Assembly: GCA_032622095.1 (NCBI GenBank)
Contig: CP136061.1
Span: 57,925,301 to 57,989,300, forward strand
DNA length: 64,000 bases
From: Siphonodentalium dalli
Taxonomy: Eukaryota; Mollusca; Scaphopoda; Gadilida; Siphonodentaliidae
Direction: 5' to 3'
How positions within the stretch are numbered: the first letter of the stretch is position 1; each line of letters begins with the position of its first letter. The notes beneath the pieces are model-generated. The model worked only from the letters and a program-made list of their open reading frames with translations. It was not told where the DNA came from and did no database searches. The translations under genes and the position numbers were made by a program. Below, piece after piece: positions 1 through 10,666 of the stretch.

Positions 1-140
1 ATCTCGCCTTAGAAACGGTTACTAGGCAACTACCCGAAATTTGCAGGATAAACGAATTCTAGCTTATAACGTTGTAATTATACATCAGCGAATTGCGTTT
101 CGATGCAACCAATATCCTAATGTGAAATTAAGATATACCT

Positions 141-865
141 GACCATGCGCGAGTAAGTCAACTTGATATGCGATAGACTTTTTGCTGCATGTGGCACAAC
201 AGAGACTGATATTACAGAGACCAGAAACAACGTAATTTCCCGTAACATATCGTGGCCCCATTGTTCAAGTAAGCTGTCTAGATTGTGTCTACTATACTAA
301 CATGTGAAACATGCAACAAAATGTCATATATAGCGCCACATTTCACTTAAACGCATTTAAAAAATGAATTATAGTCTGCGCCCATGCGCATATTTTCCTA
401 GCTATTTCTAGCGGGCAGCCAATCCATATAGACACCTTTGCCAGCGCTGACTTCAATAGGCCAATTTAAATATATATATTAGTGGGTATGTCGTGTATAA
501 GTACGTTATAAACCATTTATTTGTCATTGCGCTAGGCTGCGCATGCGCGAATAAATCAACTTCATATGCGATAGACCCTTCCCCATATGTAGCAGAACAC
601 TGGTTAATATACACGAGGGTAATTTAAACTGAAATTGTGTGTCTAAATTACGTCTGTTCTGTACACACACGGGGAACACGAAATTATATGCCGTAAATAT
701 AGCAGCATAGTTCGCTTAAAATATCGTATGTTTTTGTAGATTATATGCTATGCGCATATATTTCTACCCGATACTAGTGGTCAACCATTCCATACGCACC
801 ATGGGCGCCGCTGACATATGTGGGGGCAATTTAAATATAAATCAGTGGGTCAGACGCTCGTTATA
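141..865. repeat. Diverged two-copy tandem repeat
   Basis: Two related segments of roughly 350 bp follow each other at about 146-500 and 543-860. Matching landmarks in the same order are 'catgcgcgaataaatcaact', 'atatgcgatagac', 'atgcgcatattt' and 'caatttaaatata'. The copies are clearly diverged. No gene is seen in 1-975. A short direct repeat, 'aaatatcggtgttacggg', occurs twice at about 907-968. Confidence 0.6.
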
Positions 866-1058
866 CTATATATAAATTTGCTACCGAATCATGTCGTCGC
901 TGCACCGAAATATCGGTGTTACGGGATATAGTCACGGTTCGTTTGCACCTAAATATCGGTGTTACGGGTTCAAAGGGTTAATAGTCTTATACGATGCTTG
1001 TCCGAAATGAGACATATAATTGTATCTAAATTCTGCCTACATATTGTGTCCAGATATA

Positions 1059-1809
1059 TATAACTAGCAGGTGACCCGACTTCGTCCCGGCTTTGACCTT
1101 GAATTGACCATTTTGAAGGTCAAGGTCAGGTCGGAGTCACTATTTGACCCGTCCAAAACACTCTCCGGACAAAAGTACCAATAGGTATCAAATTTCGTCG
1201 AAATCCGTCAGTTTTACCAGATTTGACCTTGAATTGACCATTTTGAAGGTCAATGTAAGGTCGGGGTAACGATTTGACCCGTCCAAAACACTCCCCGGAC
1301 AAAATTATCCGTAGGTATCAACTTTCGTCGAAATCCGTCCTGCAGTTTTCCCAGCCATAGCTAACAGACAAACAAACAGACAGAAGTCCCAAAATATATA
1401 TTAGATCATTTGTGGGTACCCGTTTCAAGGTGAAGGTCACCTCGGGCGGAAAAACTGACCCGATGAAAATCTCCCCCATTCATAGGAACCCCTAAGTACG
1501 AACACAGACATAAGGATCACACAACACGCTCCTGTCTGGACACAGACACAACACGCTCATGTCTGGACACAGTACGCTCTTTGTCAACGACACTTCGGAT
1601 ACGAACGCTCTTTAACTATCACGCGATTAACCCCCACAATTCCAAGACGGCGGCAGTGGGAATGGAGAATGAGTGCCCGGAACTTCTCAAAAGCAATGCG
1701 ACGACACTTCATGTGTGTTTTTACCCATAGATAGGAAGTTTGGTCGAAATCCGTCGGCAGTTTTCCCGGCCATAGCTAACACACAAACAGACAGACGTCC
1801 CAAAATATA
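1059..1809 (+). repeat. Interspersed repeat 'aggtgacccgacttcg' family, copy 1
   Basis: Begins near 'actagcaggtgacccgactt' and ends in 'cagacgtcccaaaatatat'. It contains two tandem internal modules (about 1087-1219 and 1220-1352), each with 'tttgaccttgaattgacca', 'atttgacccgtccaaaaca' and 'ttcgtcgaaatccgtc'. Other copies lie at 23290-24008 and 53399-54873. The 5.74 kb TIR element is inserted into the AT-rich 3' end of this copy. No coding potential is recognised. Confidence 0.75.
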
Positions 1810-2654
1810 TGAGTCAATATCAATTTTGGTCAAAATTTATGTCCTCGGTGGATGATGAGTGCATAATGCAACGTGCGGATCCCAACTATTGTTCCCAGTG
1901 TGCATCTCCATCACTGTCATAACATGCACACACAAATAAGCGTGATGTTCGGGTACATATGTGTGTAATGGGCTCATTCATGGCCATATTTGACCAAAAT
2001 GGCCTGTCCCCAGGAAAATTTTACAGGCTAAAATCGAAATTTCGATATATTAACTACATGCCACCGAGAAAATGCTCTGGCATATCAATAGTTTAGTTCT
2101 TGATATGAACTACTGTCACATATACGACACCCAAGATTGAACTTAACTAAGTGAAAATTGCTCAGAAACTTTGTACCTCAGCATTTTGTCTCTCATGTAA
2201 CGAAGTGCTATTTACTTGATATAATGACGTATCCCTGATATTTATAATCCTCGTATTTTGTGCTCCGTGACGCTGTGTACATCACAATATCGGAAACGCA
2301 TGTCGTCTGAATAAAAAAACAACTTGCGATAACACAATTATATAATAGGTAGGTTGACCCCCTCGCGTACTTTTCAAAGTCGTCTTTTAAATAACGCATG
2401 TTTGTTCGCTATAACATATATATAATTATAGTTCAAATAAATGTTTCCGAAGCCACTGTGGTGTATTTTATACTTCCCTATTTTCGCCATACTGGAGGGA
2501 GAACTCATTGAATGCCGTGACCAGAATGGTCTGTACATCTCTACTGTAACGTTCTCTGTTGTAACAGGCCAAAACGTTACAGGAGAGACCAATACTGTAA
2601 CGAAAGGGGAAGGCTGCTGTTTACAGAGGCTGTTTGTGCGTGAACACACGCAAC

Positions 2655-3770
2655 ACCAAGCTGAAATATCTAGAGGGTGTAACTGGGGTCTTGTTCTTCT
2701 TTCAGATTACAAAATGTGTTTGATTTGGAAAATATTATCATTTTCGTGCGTCGATGTTTTGAATTTTCGTTACATGAAAGATATGTTTATGTTACATTAA
2801 AGATGTTCTTATGTGGTAAGTCGATTTTGCATTTCATGTGATTGGTATGAAACCATGATAGCCGGGAGAAAACATCAATTATAACGAGACTGTTACTTTT
2901 TATTAGTTATTCCTTCGGTTGCAACATGATTCCGTGTACGATCTAACTCAAATCGAGTGGCCGTTACAGTAAATACTACAATTGTTATCCAGAGGACATG
3001 CCTGTGGCATTTAATAATTTGTTCTCTTTTCTTTGCCGCGGAAATATATCACACGATGTACATAATATTTAATTTGTTATGTTTGTCTTTCAACTCGAAC
3101 TATTTTTCTGGTTTGGATAATAGTAACCTTTCTAGTGTTAAATTTGGGAAATTAGTGTTACACGAGGGATATATGTATGTTATAGTAATGATATTGATAC
3201 GTTGTGAGTTGATTATGCGTTATGGTGCGTCTTTTAAACAATATGGCCATGGAGTAAAATGTATTATAATGAGTTCGCTAAGTTATAATAATCACGCGTG
3301 CCAATTCCTTCACGATATCATGTACGCTCTTCTGAAAGCATGTGTCCGTTACATTAAATACATCCAATGCCATGTGTACGATCTGCCTGAGTTGCCTGAT
3401 GACTTAAAGTTTCCAGTGTGCCGGAAAATATATCACATGATGTGCCAATGATTGAGCAATACTTTATTTATCATTCACCTAGCAATAGTTCTCTGATTAA
3501 AAAAATATTACGTTTTCTAGCGTTGAGGTTTTGGCTTTATTGTTACACGAAAGATATTGTTGTTAGGTTAAGTATGTTCGTGTATGTTATGTCGATATTT
3601 TGTTTCAGGGAAGGCTTCCGAACTACGACAATAGGAAGTAATATATATTATAATGCTTTTCGTTAGTTATATTAGTCGTGTGTGTTCATTGTGTGTACGA
3701 TCGAACACAACTTGAGTGGTTGTTACAGAAATACAGCCAGTGTTATTGGAAGGACATGTTCTTATATTTA
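2655..3770 (+). repeat. About three degenerate 380-bp tandem repeats in the TIR element
   Basis: Recurring landmarks spaced about 380 bp are 'gttacatgaaagatatgttt' (2771), 'gttacacgagggatatatgt' (3160) and 'gttacacgaaagatattgtt' (3542). Also 'ggaaatatatcacacgatgt' (3040) against 'ggaaaatatatcacatgatg' (3422), and 'gtgtacgatctaactcaaat' (2935) against 'gtgtacgatcgaacacaact' (3695). Open frames across it, including one of 164 codons at 2957-3451, look like chance frames in AT-rich repeats. Confidence 0.6.
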
Positions 3771-3816
3771 CATACACCTAATATCTCTTCCGATTTCCCC
3801 ATAGCGTTACGGTAGA

Positions 3817-3947
3817 CACGCCCCTTATCCAATACGTTCATAAAGCTATGAACGCAACGTGACGTCACTTCCAATGTCGTTCATAGGTTTATGAACACAT
3901 TGGTCCCGGATATTGTCGGACATTGCCGACTGCTTGAGTATATATAT
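3817..3947 (+). promoter_or_regulatory. Promoter-like cluster: CACGCCCC, CCAAT, CRE, TATA
   Basis: In order on the plus strand: CACGCCCC (3817-3824), CCAAT (3829-3833), an inverted repeat cgttcataaagctatgaacg (3835-3854), a full CRE palindrome TGACGTCA (3860-3867), a second CCAAT (3871-3875) and TATATATA (3939-3946). The order and spacing resemble an RNA polymerase II promoter and sit upstream of the decayed cargo gene, whose candidate ATG is at 4279. Chance occurrence of single motifs is easy in AT-rich DNA; the combination is the argument. Transcription is inferred, not seen. Confidence 0.45.
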
Positions 3948-4340
3948 AGTACGTCCGGATTTGGCAAGAAATTTATTTTGGTCTATAATCAGTGTTGTTG
4001 CCCGTTGTTACTATACTCAATAGCGTTTTACCATTTTCCTTACCGCTACAAATACCCCCCCCCCCCCGAACCTCACAAATATATCATTATGGTAGAACGT
4101 AGAACGACGTGTTGTCGATTTCTTATCCACAGCCGAAACTTAATTGTTAGTTTCAGATATCATTCTTGAAATCAACAGGTCTACATTAGTTACTAGCTAA
4201 ACAAGACAGTTTGTCATATGTGTATACGTAACTGTGAAATTGCGTTTTTTTTCCGTTCTCCGTGAACGGATTCTCAAAATGTTTGGTTTTCCAAAAAAAC
4301 AGGATTCAAACTTTCTTAACTGGACTCCATTCGTTCATTT

Positions 4341-4551
4341 AAATAGATGAATAAATAGTGGGAAAGACAGACAATCCTAGTTCATAATGAATTTAAGTAT
4401 ATAAATATAAATAATAAACGGCGGATTCAACGTGGTCATGGGTTTTGACCGCGATTAAAAATCAGCAAACTCCAAATGAACCCCTTCAGGGTTCATGCAG
4501 TTTGCTGATTTTTTCTCGCGGTCAAAATCCCATGACCACATTGAAACCGCC
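4341..4551. mobile_element. 211-bp insertion with hairpin, 8-bp target duplication
   Basis: Flanked by gttcattt at 4333-4340 and 4552-4559. Removing the insert and one repeat puts codons on both sides in the same frame, strong evidence that it is an insertion into a gene. Its right part (4417-4554) is a long inverted repeat with arms aacggcgg...ccgccgtt and a loop near 4480. An 8-bp duplication would suit a hAT-like MITE, but no CAG-type terminus is seen. Confidence 0.6.
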
Positions 4552-4710
4552 GTTCATTTCTTATGTAAAGTGTTACAACATATTGTCCCATATAGTAATG
4601 AATTGTGTGACGATGTAGCAAAGACATAACTGATCAACAATATATTAAGAGAACAAGTAATGTGAGAGGTGAAGGCATATGTGATGGAAGTAGGATTGCA
4701 AGGGGTGAGG

Positions 4711-5500
4711 AGATACGCGAAGAGGTTGAGCAAGGTGGTAGCGTGGTTAATGAATGTTGTGAGTCGAGCGGTGTGCTGGTAGATGTGGGGATTGAGGGTG
4801 AGAAGATGGAGGTTGAGGAACGAGGTATCGTGTTTAATGAATGTTGTGAGTCGAGTGGTGTGCTGGTAGATGTGGCTGTGAGGGATCGGGAGATATGTGA
4901 GGAGATATGTGAGGAGATAGTGGTTGAACAAGGTGGTAGCGTGGTTAATGATTGTTGTGAGTCGAGTGGTGTGCTGTTAGATGCGGTTGTGAGATATCGG
5001 GAGATATGCGAGGAGACATGTGAGGAGATAGTGGTTGAACAAGGTGGTAGCGTGGTTAATGAATGTTTTGAGTCGAGCGGTGTGCTGGTAGATATGGGGA
5101 TTGGGGTTGAGAAGATGGAGGTTGAGGAACGAGGTAGCGTGGTTAATGAATGTTGTGAGTCGAGTGGTGTGCTGGTAGATGTGGCTGTGAGGGATCGGGA
5201 GATATGTGAGGAGATAGTGGTTGAACAAGGGGTAGCGTGGTTAATGCATGTTGTGAGTCGAGTGATGTGCTGGTAGATGTGGTTGTGGGGAGTCGGGAGA
5301 TATGTGAGGAGATATGTGAGGAGATGGAGGTTGAGGAATGTGGTAGCGTGGGTAATGCATGTTGTGAGTCGAGTGATGTGGTCGTTGAGGGTGAGGAGAT
5401 ATGCACGATTGCGGAGCAGATCCAGTTTGTAGCGAGATTAGCGCGTTTGAGTTTGATGTTGCAGCGGAAGTGGTTTTGGTGGTGAGGAGATATGTGAGGA
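4711..5500 (+). repeat. Minisatellite within the cargo gene
   Basis: Tandem units of about 75-110 bp share 'gtggttaatgaatgttgtga', 'gtcgagtggtgtgctggtag' and 'gagatatgtgaggagata'. The repeat length is mostly a multiple of three, so unit changes preserve frame. Frames open on the minus strand here are shadows of the repeat composition. Confidence 0.8.
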
Positions 5501-5896
5501 GGTGGAGGTCGAGCAAGGTAGCGTGGTCAGTGAAAGTTGTGAGAAGAGTGGTGTGCGCGTCGATGTGACTTTTGTTGATGAGGACATAGTTGATGGAAGC
5601 TGGGTTGAACACGATTATTGCAAGAATTATGAGTCGAGCATGAACCAAGGTTCACAGGTAGAGGTTGCCGCGGAAATACGGGGCGAGCAGATATGTAAGA
5701 AGACGGTGGTTGAGCAAGGTGTTGCGTTAAATATTCTAACTGCTTTTGCTGGCCGAAAAAATTTAATGACATTTCTTGGTATAATTATGATGAAGTGATC
5801 TCGTTTATTCCAGATCCACAACTGATCGAGGGGTCTCATTCACATTTCTGTGTTGGGGAATGTGCGTGGGACTCGGCGATGAGTAAACTGTTTTAA

Positions 5897-7524
5897 AAGT
5901 TATCATTACTTCACCTCACTAATATACTTGTTTTATATGTGAATATAATCACAGGTCCCCAAAACAAAAATTGTGGTAAATTTTTGTTCTGGGGACCTGT
6001 GAATATAATGAAGGTGGAATTCATGCTGGTAATGATGAATTCGAGCAACGTGCATCGGGATAGCTTATCTAACACCAGGAACATGTACTTATATTTATGA
6101 AACACGGACATGCACTTGTTTTAATTTATCTCAACCGAGCACAAAGCTAAACGAGACAGGTACCATATACGAAAGGGATTCAAATATACAATGGGTGCTA
6201 ATTTACATGTATCCGGATAATCCCATAGCATATCCCTGTCGTATGTTACTCGAATCTGTCACAATAGTTTAACCTACACACAATATTCTTTATCCTTACA
6301 TATTGTCCAGTACGCGGGCAGCTCTTCACCACATAGTTGTATTATATTTAAACACAAACGAATGTTAGTGTACGTTCATATTATGTCATTTGATAAAGCA
6401 AGGGATAGAGTGTTTACCCGACAATTTATTTACTATAGCACAAGACACGGTGGTATTCAGTTAACAATATTCGTTATACCATATGTGTACTAAATGTGTA
6501 AAAAACAGTGGGGCATTTATTATGAAAAGAAATTCCACAAATTGAACCTCGTTTTATATAATAGCCTGTATATATGCTATGCGCCTTTTTTTGTCAATCG
6601 AGTAATCTTTACTGTAACGCACATCATATATTGATATAGAAATACGCGTCAGAAAACATCATTAAGTATTTGGGACATGAATTCTCGCGAGAATCGCCAT
6701 AATATTGAATTTGCACTGATGCCAGTACATGATTATGATACCTATATGTATACAAATGACATTTCGCATATGACTGTGTCAGTTGTGTAACGTTGTGGTC
6801 CTTACTGTAACAAAGCATATTCCTACATCGTATACCAAACGTCAGATATCCTGATTGTGTAGTTCGTCGCTGTATTTTCTTTATGAATAACAGGTTTTAT
6901 CATCTTGTTAGCATATTTCGTAACTCTGGATTTCGACATGGCTTTTATACAGAAATTTATCAGATATTGTCCACCCCGTAGCAAATATGTGTCTTTCGTG
7001 TTGCGCTGAAGTCCGTCGTGTAACACATATTATTTTTTCATCTATAAATGAAACGTTATATACTTCAATTCCAGTTTTGTTCAATATTTGATGGACAAGG
7101 AGTGTCCAATTCAATATTATGTTAGAAAGTGTGTGACATTTGATTATCTTGATTTGATATAGTTTAATGTTGTGTTGAAATTAAATTTTTTCTGAGAAAA
7201 ATGAGTTCCATTGTGGCCCCCATTGAAAACCAGCTATACAAAGGGTAAATGTTTTCTCGAGCTATGCATTACCGGTCAATACTCAATTCGGATCAAAAAG
7301 TACTCCAATATCTCTATTCTGAAAAATTATATACCAGATGACAATACTGTTACAGAAGAGACATAATTTCCAGACATCCACCATTCATAGCATCATAACA
7401 TATCAGTGCTGGATGTTTAAGCTCGAACATCAGTCGTTTCTTCCAGTTAAATAGCTATATATCTCGAAATGACAACAACTTTCCCCATTATCGGAACTAA
7501 AAAAATGCCATGTGGCATATCTGT
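5897..7524. other. Right arm of the TIR element, no recognisable gene
   Basis: AT-rich DNA. A short hairpin lies at 5951-6000 (acaggtcccc...ggggacctgt). Motifs 'ttactgtaac' recur at about 6609 and 6803 and resemble the reverse complement of 'gttacagtaa' in the left arm, hinting at subterminal inverted similarity. Minus-strand frames at 6823-7114 have no recognisable domain. Confidence 0.5.
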
Positions 7525-7636
7525 AATTTTGACCAAAATTGATATTGACTCATATATTAGATTCAGTATGGTCACGGGGAATTGTTGTCGGTGCATGCCT
7601 ATTAAAGTGTATTAGTGCCACCTAACAAAAACACTA

Positions 7637-8090
7637 TCTCCTAATTAGGAGATACTATCTCCTTATTAGGACTTAGTATCTCCTACTTAGGAGATATTAT
7701 CTCCTATTAGGAGATATTATCTCCTATTAGGATTTATTATCTCCTAATTAGGACATAGTATCTCATAGTTAGGAGATATTATCTCCTAATTAGGAGATAG
7801 TATCTCCTAATTAGGACTTAGTATCTCCTAATTAGGAGATATTATCGCCTAATTAGGACTTAGTATCTCCTTATTAGGACATAGTATCTCCTAATTAGGA
7901 GATAGTAATCTCCTAATTAGGATAGGATAGGATAGGATAATTTTATTTACAATACACAAATAAATCAATATAATATTGATAGACTATACATGTATATTGC
8001 TAGTATCTCCTAATTAGGACTTAGTATCTCCAAATTAGGAGATATTATCTCTTAATTAGGACTTAGTATTTCCTAATTCGGACATAGTAT
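7637..8090. repeat. Palindromic minisatellite ctcctaattaggag, left array
   Basis: Many units of tatctcctaattaggagata alternate with 'ctcctaattaggacttagta'. A (GATAG)n microsatellite and a short unique stretch interrupt it at 7921-8003. It resumes at 8404-8497 beyond a foldback insertion. Each unit is self-complementary. Confidence 0.9.
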
Positions 8091-8098
8091 CGTTGAAT

Positions 8099-8401
8099 GG
8101 GTCACTCTCACCAAACAAAGTGCTGAAGGGTACACAGGGTTGAAAATGTGCTGAAGGGTACACAGGGTTTGTGATCGGCACGAACACCATTACATAAATT
8201 GTGTTTATGAAAGTCTGGCGCCCATTAGCAGTTTGTTTTCAGTACATTTTAATATTCATTGGAACGTAAACAATTATTCTCTGACAGAAATCATGGCAGA
8301 TACGAAGACTGAATGTTCTTTATAATGACATTTCAAACCCTTCAGCACATTTAGAAAGTCCTGTGTACCCTTCAGAACTTTTTTTTTGTGAGAGTGACCC
8401 C
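8099..8401. mobile_element. Foldback MITE, 'gggtcactctcac' ends
   Basis: Arms gggtcactctcaccaaac...gtgagagtgacccc. The inner arms contain gtgctgaagggtacacaggg (twice on the left) and its complement. It interrupts the palindromic minisatellite. The equivalent in unit 2 is at about 24528-24832. Confidence 0.7.
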
Positions 8402-8876
8402 TTCAGCCATAGTATCTCCTAATTAGGAGATATTATCTCCTATAATTAGGACTTATTATCTCCTAATTAGGACTTAGTATCTCCTAATTAGGAGATAGCA
8501 CAGATATAAAGAACCCAACATGTTCGTGGTCATATTCATATCGTCTCCGGATCACTCGGCGGACGGTCGCATCGCTCCGTTCGTTCTCATGCCTTCCCCC
8601 TTGTTTTCTAAATTAAAGGCTTAAAATGAGGGGTTATAGGGAAAGGGCCTGTGGACCCTTTAGATAATCCCGGGGTTAGCCACCCCATACCCCAATCCGC
8701 CGCTGTCATGTTATTATATATATGACAAGGCTCTGTTACAGGGCCAGGTATGTGTACCATATAGTTAATCCACGGCATAGAGTATATGTATACACCAGTG
8801 ACTATCAAGGGATTATTTGATGATACCTGTTTATATGCCAAAATATACTTTCATTTCATTTTCAGTTTGCGCTTAA

Positions 8877-9350
8877 AGGTACTCAATCCGATTAAGCACC
8901 CCTAAATTACTATTTCTTTGGCTTCGGGGGTAAAACATATTTGATTCGAGTCGATGAACACACCCTTCAAAGCTCAGAGTGATCAGATATCGCTTTTGAA
9001 GTTTGTTAAATTTTGGAGAAGTGGTCCACTTTCACGTAATTCCATGCGCTCAAACAGACAAATTGTGGGTGTAAGATTGATAACTCTAAAATCAAGTGGT
9101 TACTATTAACAATAATAACCACCTGATTTTAGAGTTATCCATCTTACCCCCGCCATTTGTCTGTTTGAGCACATGGAAGTACGTGGTAGCGGACCACTTC
9201 TCCAAAATTCAACAAACTTAAAAAATCGATATCTGATCACTCTGAGCTTTGAAGGGTGAGTTCATCGACTTGAATCAAATATTTTTACCCCCCCCCCCCC
9301 CCCATCCAAAGAAATAGTAATGTATGGGTGTTTAATCGGATTGAGAACCT
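8877..9350. mobile_element. Foldback MITE of about 474 bp
   Basis: Nearly the whole segment is an inverted repeat: aggtactcaatccgattaa on the left against ttaatcggattgagaacct on the right, folding around 'gtggttactattaacaataa' near 9100-9120. It contains a C15-17 run near 9289. The unit 2 copy is at 25306-25778. Confidence 0.8.
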
Positions 9351-10302
9351 ATAACAGTATGTAGAGACATGTGCAAATTCGGTGTAAACTTGATTAGACA
9401 AACAGTGGACAATGTATTTATAACTCCCAATTTATAAGCCCCAAACTATGCTTCATCCATAGCAAACGAATGAATACAATAATTATGTGAGTCGGTCTAA
9501 ATGACCGCGAACCGTTTATTGGGAATTTGGGATGAGGGCCCGGGAGGATTTGGAAGGGCAGTATACGACCCACTTAGGAATGATGTTGGGTGTTATAAAT
9601 GGTGATGATATAACAATGAAAAATGATGGGGGAAAATGATCTAAACTTTTTTTCTCTTCTTTTTTCGCCTTTTCCCTAATTCTGTATACTGTTTTTGTGT
9701 TTGAAGTGCTTCCTTTCTGGAGGACCATGGCCGCTAATCTGTCATTATTTGTTTATGTTTCTTTTTAATTTCTTTCTGTTTCTTCGTTGATGTCATTGGA
9801 GAGTTCCGTTGCTTTCGCAGATATTACTGCCCCCCCCCCCCCACAACTGCTCGTCCGAGACGGTGGATCTGCTGGTGGAGTTGTTATTGTTGTTGCTGCT
9901 ATTGGTGGAGATGGGGGACTCCGGATCTTGATGATATTCCGTTGCCAGCTAGAGATGGTAAGGTGTCCATCTCCACCATGAAGTCGACGGCAAGGACTCT
10001 CAGTTCCCCCGTCTCCACTTGGACTTCATGTCGGCGTCCATGTGGTGACTTGAAGGTCACTTGTTCTTTTCCTTCTTCACTCGAGTGGTCTTGATGGCCC
10101 CTGATGGTGGTTTCTTGTCGGTCCTACCAGGGGTATATCATTCCCTATATCAGGCCACTTCCAGTAACTTTTGCTACGGGTGTGATCTGTTACTGCAAAG
10201 CCACTTCAAGCCAGCCTGCGTTTGTACGTATGGTCCTGATTTGTCCATGAACACAATGCGCCGACTGGAAAGAGTTCACCTCGTGCGAGACTTGGCTTGT
10301 GA

Positions 10303-10666
10303 TTAAAGAGGTACTGTGCACTCTAAATCCGGCTATTTGTGGGACCATCTCCTTTTATACTCAACAGAATATATATGAATGAATGAGTTTGAGCCATGTA
10401 TTAGTGCAAAATACACTCGTGTGCTCTACGAATGATGCAAACAACATGGTAATTATAATGAAAATTAATAAACGGCTGGAGTCATAAATACATTTTCATT
10501 ATAATTACCATGTTGTTTTATTCGTTCATATATAGAGCACACGAGTGTATTTTGCACTAATACATGTCTCAAATTCATTCATGTGTTGCATAAACTCTGT
10601 TGAGTATAAAAGGAGATGGTCACACAAATGGTCGGAATTAGTGTATATATAGTCCCCCTTTAAACT
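10303..10666. mobile_element. Foldback MITE of about 364 bp
   Basis: Arms ttaaagaggtactgtgcact and its diverged complement ending in ccccctttaa. The inner arms are strongly paired (gtgcaaaatacactcgtgtg; aacatggtaattataatgaa) around a short loop near 10465-10485. The palindromic ttaaa flank could be a TTAA target. Unit 2 copy at 26743-27108. Confidence 0.75.

Larger units (their letters stand above)
4279..5896 (+). pseudogene. Decayed Glu/Cys-rich tandem-repeat protein gene (transposon cargo)
   Basis: Not a family I recognise. A frame opens at ATG 4279 (start MFGFPKKQDS), runs to codon 20 and is interrupted by a 211-bp insertion (4341-4551) flanked by gttcattt. Coding resumes in register at 4558. 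Further breaks: a frame change near 4626 (stop at 4627), a 1-nt loss near 5231, at least one shift in 5420-5500, and one at the A tract 5755-5761. The last frame reads to a TAA at 5894-5896 and has a non-repetitive C-terminus containing HFCVGECAWDSAM. The central part (4711-5420) holds about eight 24-36 residue repeats built on G-S-V-V-N-E-C-C-E-S-S-G-V-L-V-D followed by acidic E-I-C-E-E spacers with paired cysteines. No signal peptide or membrane segment is evident. It lies within the TIR element, 330 bp downstream of a TATA-like site. The ancestral length would be around 460 residues. Function unknown. Confidence 0.6.
1810..7552. mobile_element. 5.74 kb DNA transposon-like element with 28-bp TIRs and cargo
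   Basis: Positions 1810-1837 are the exact reverse complement of 7525-7552, beginning TGAGTCAATATC; similarity stops abruptly on both sides. The element is flanked by TA (1808-1809 and 7553-7554). Unit 2 of the duplication shows the uninterrupted target around 24000, consistent with a 2-bp TA duplication (a 4-bp ATAT reading is also possible because the flank is AT-repetitive). No transposase or DDE motif is found, so it is probably non-autonomous or decayed. It carries degenerate tandem repeats, a promoter-like cluster and a broken repeat-protein gene. The superfamily is unknown; a TA target suggests a mariner-like integration chemistry. Confidence 0.88.

Noticed and set aside
2957-3451. 164-codon open frame in the left arm of the TIR element
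   Set aside because: It starts at a non-ATG codon, spans degenerate 380-bp repeats and shows no domain.
4554-5648. Minus-strand frames rich in His/Thr/Leu across the cargo minisatellite
   Set aside because: They mirror the plus-strand repeat composition, and the plus strand alone has protein-like unique ends.
7637-8500. Regularly spaced palindromic repeats resembling a CRISPR array
   Set aside because: Gaps between units are only a few bases, units vary, no cas genes, and the context is eukaryotic transposon DNA.
8608-8841. Minus-strand 77-codon frame, also present in unit 2 (25037-25237)
   Set aside because: Conservation is explained by the segmental duplication; no recognised domain, and single-base changes alter its start.
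9516-9728. Lys/Arg-rich minus-strand frame suggestive of a bZIP basic region
   Set aside because: Lacks the N-x7-R signature and leucine heptads; comes from a T-rich tract.
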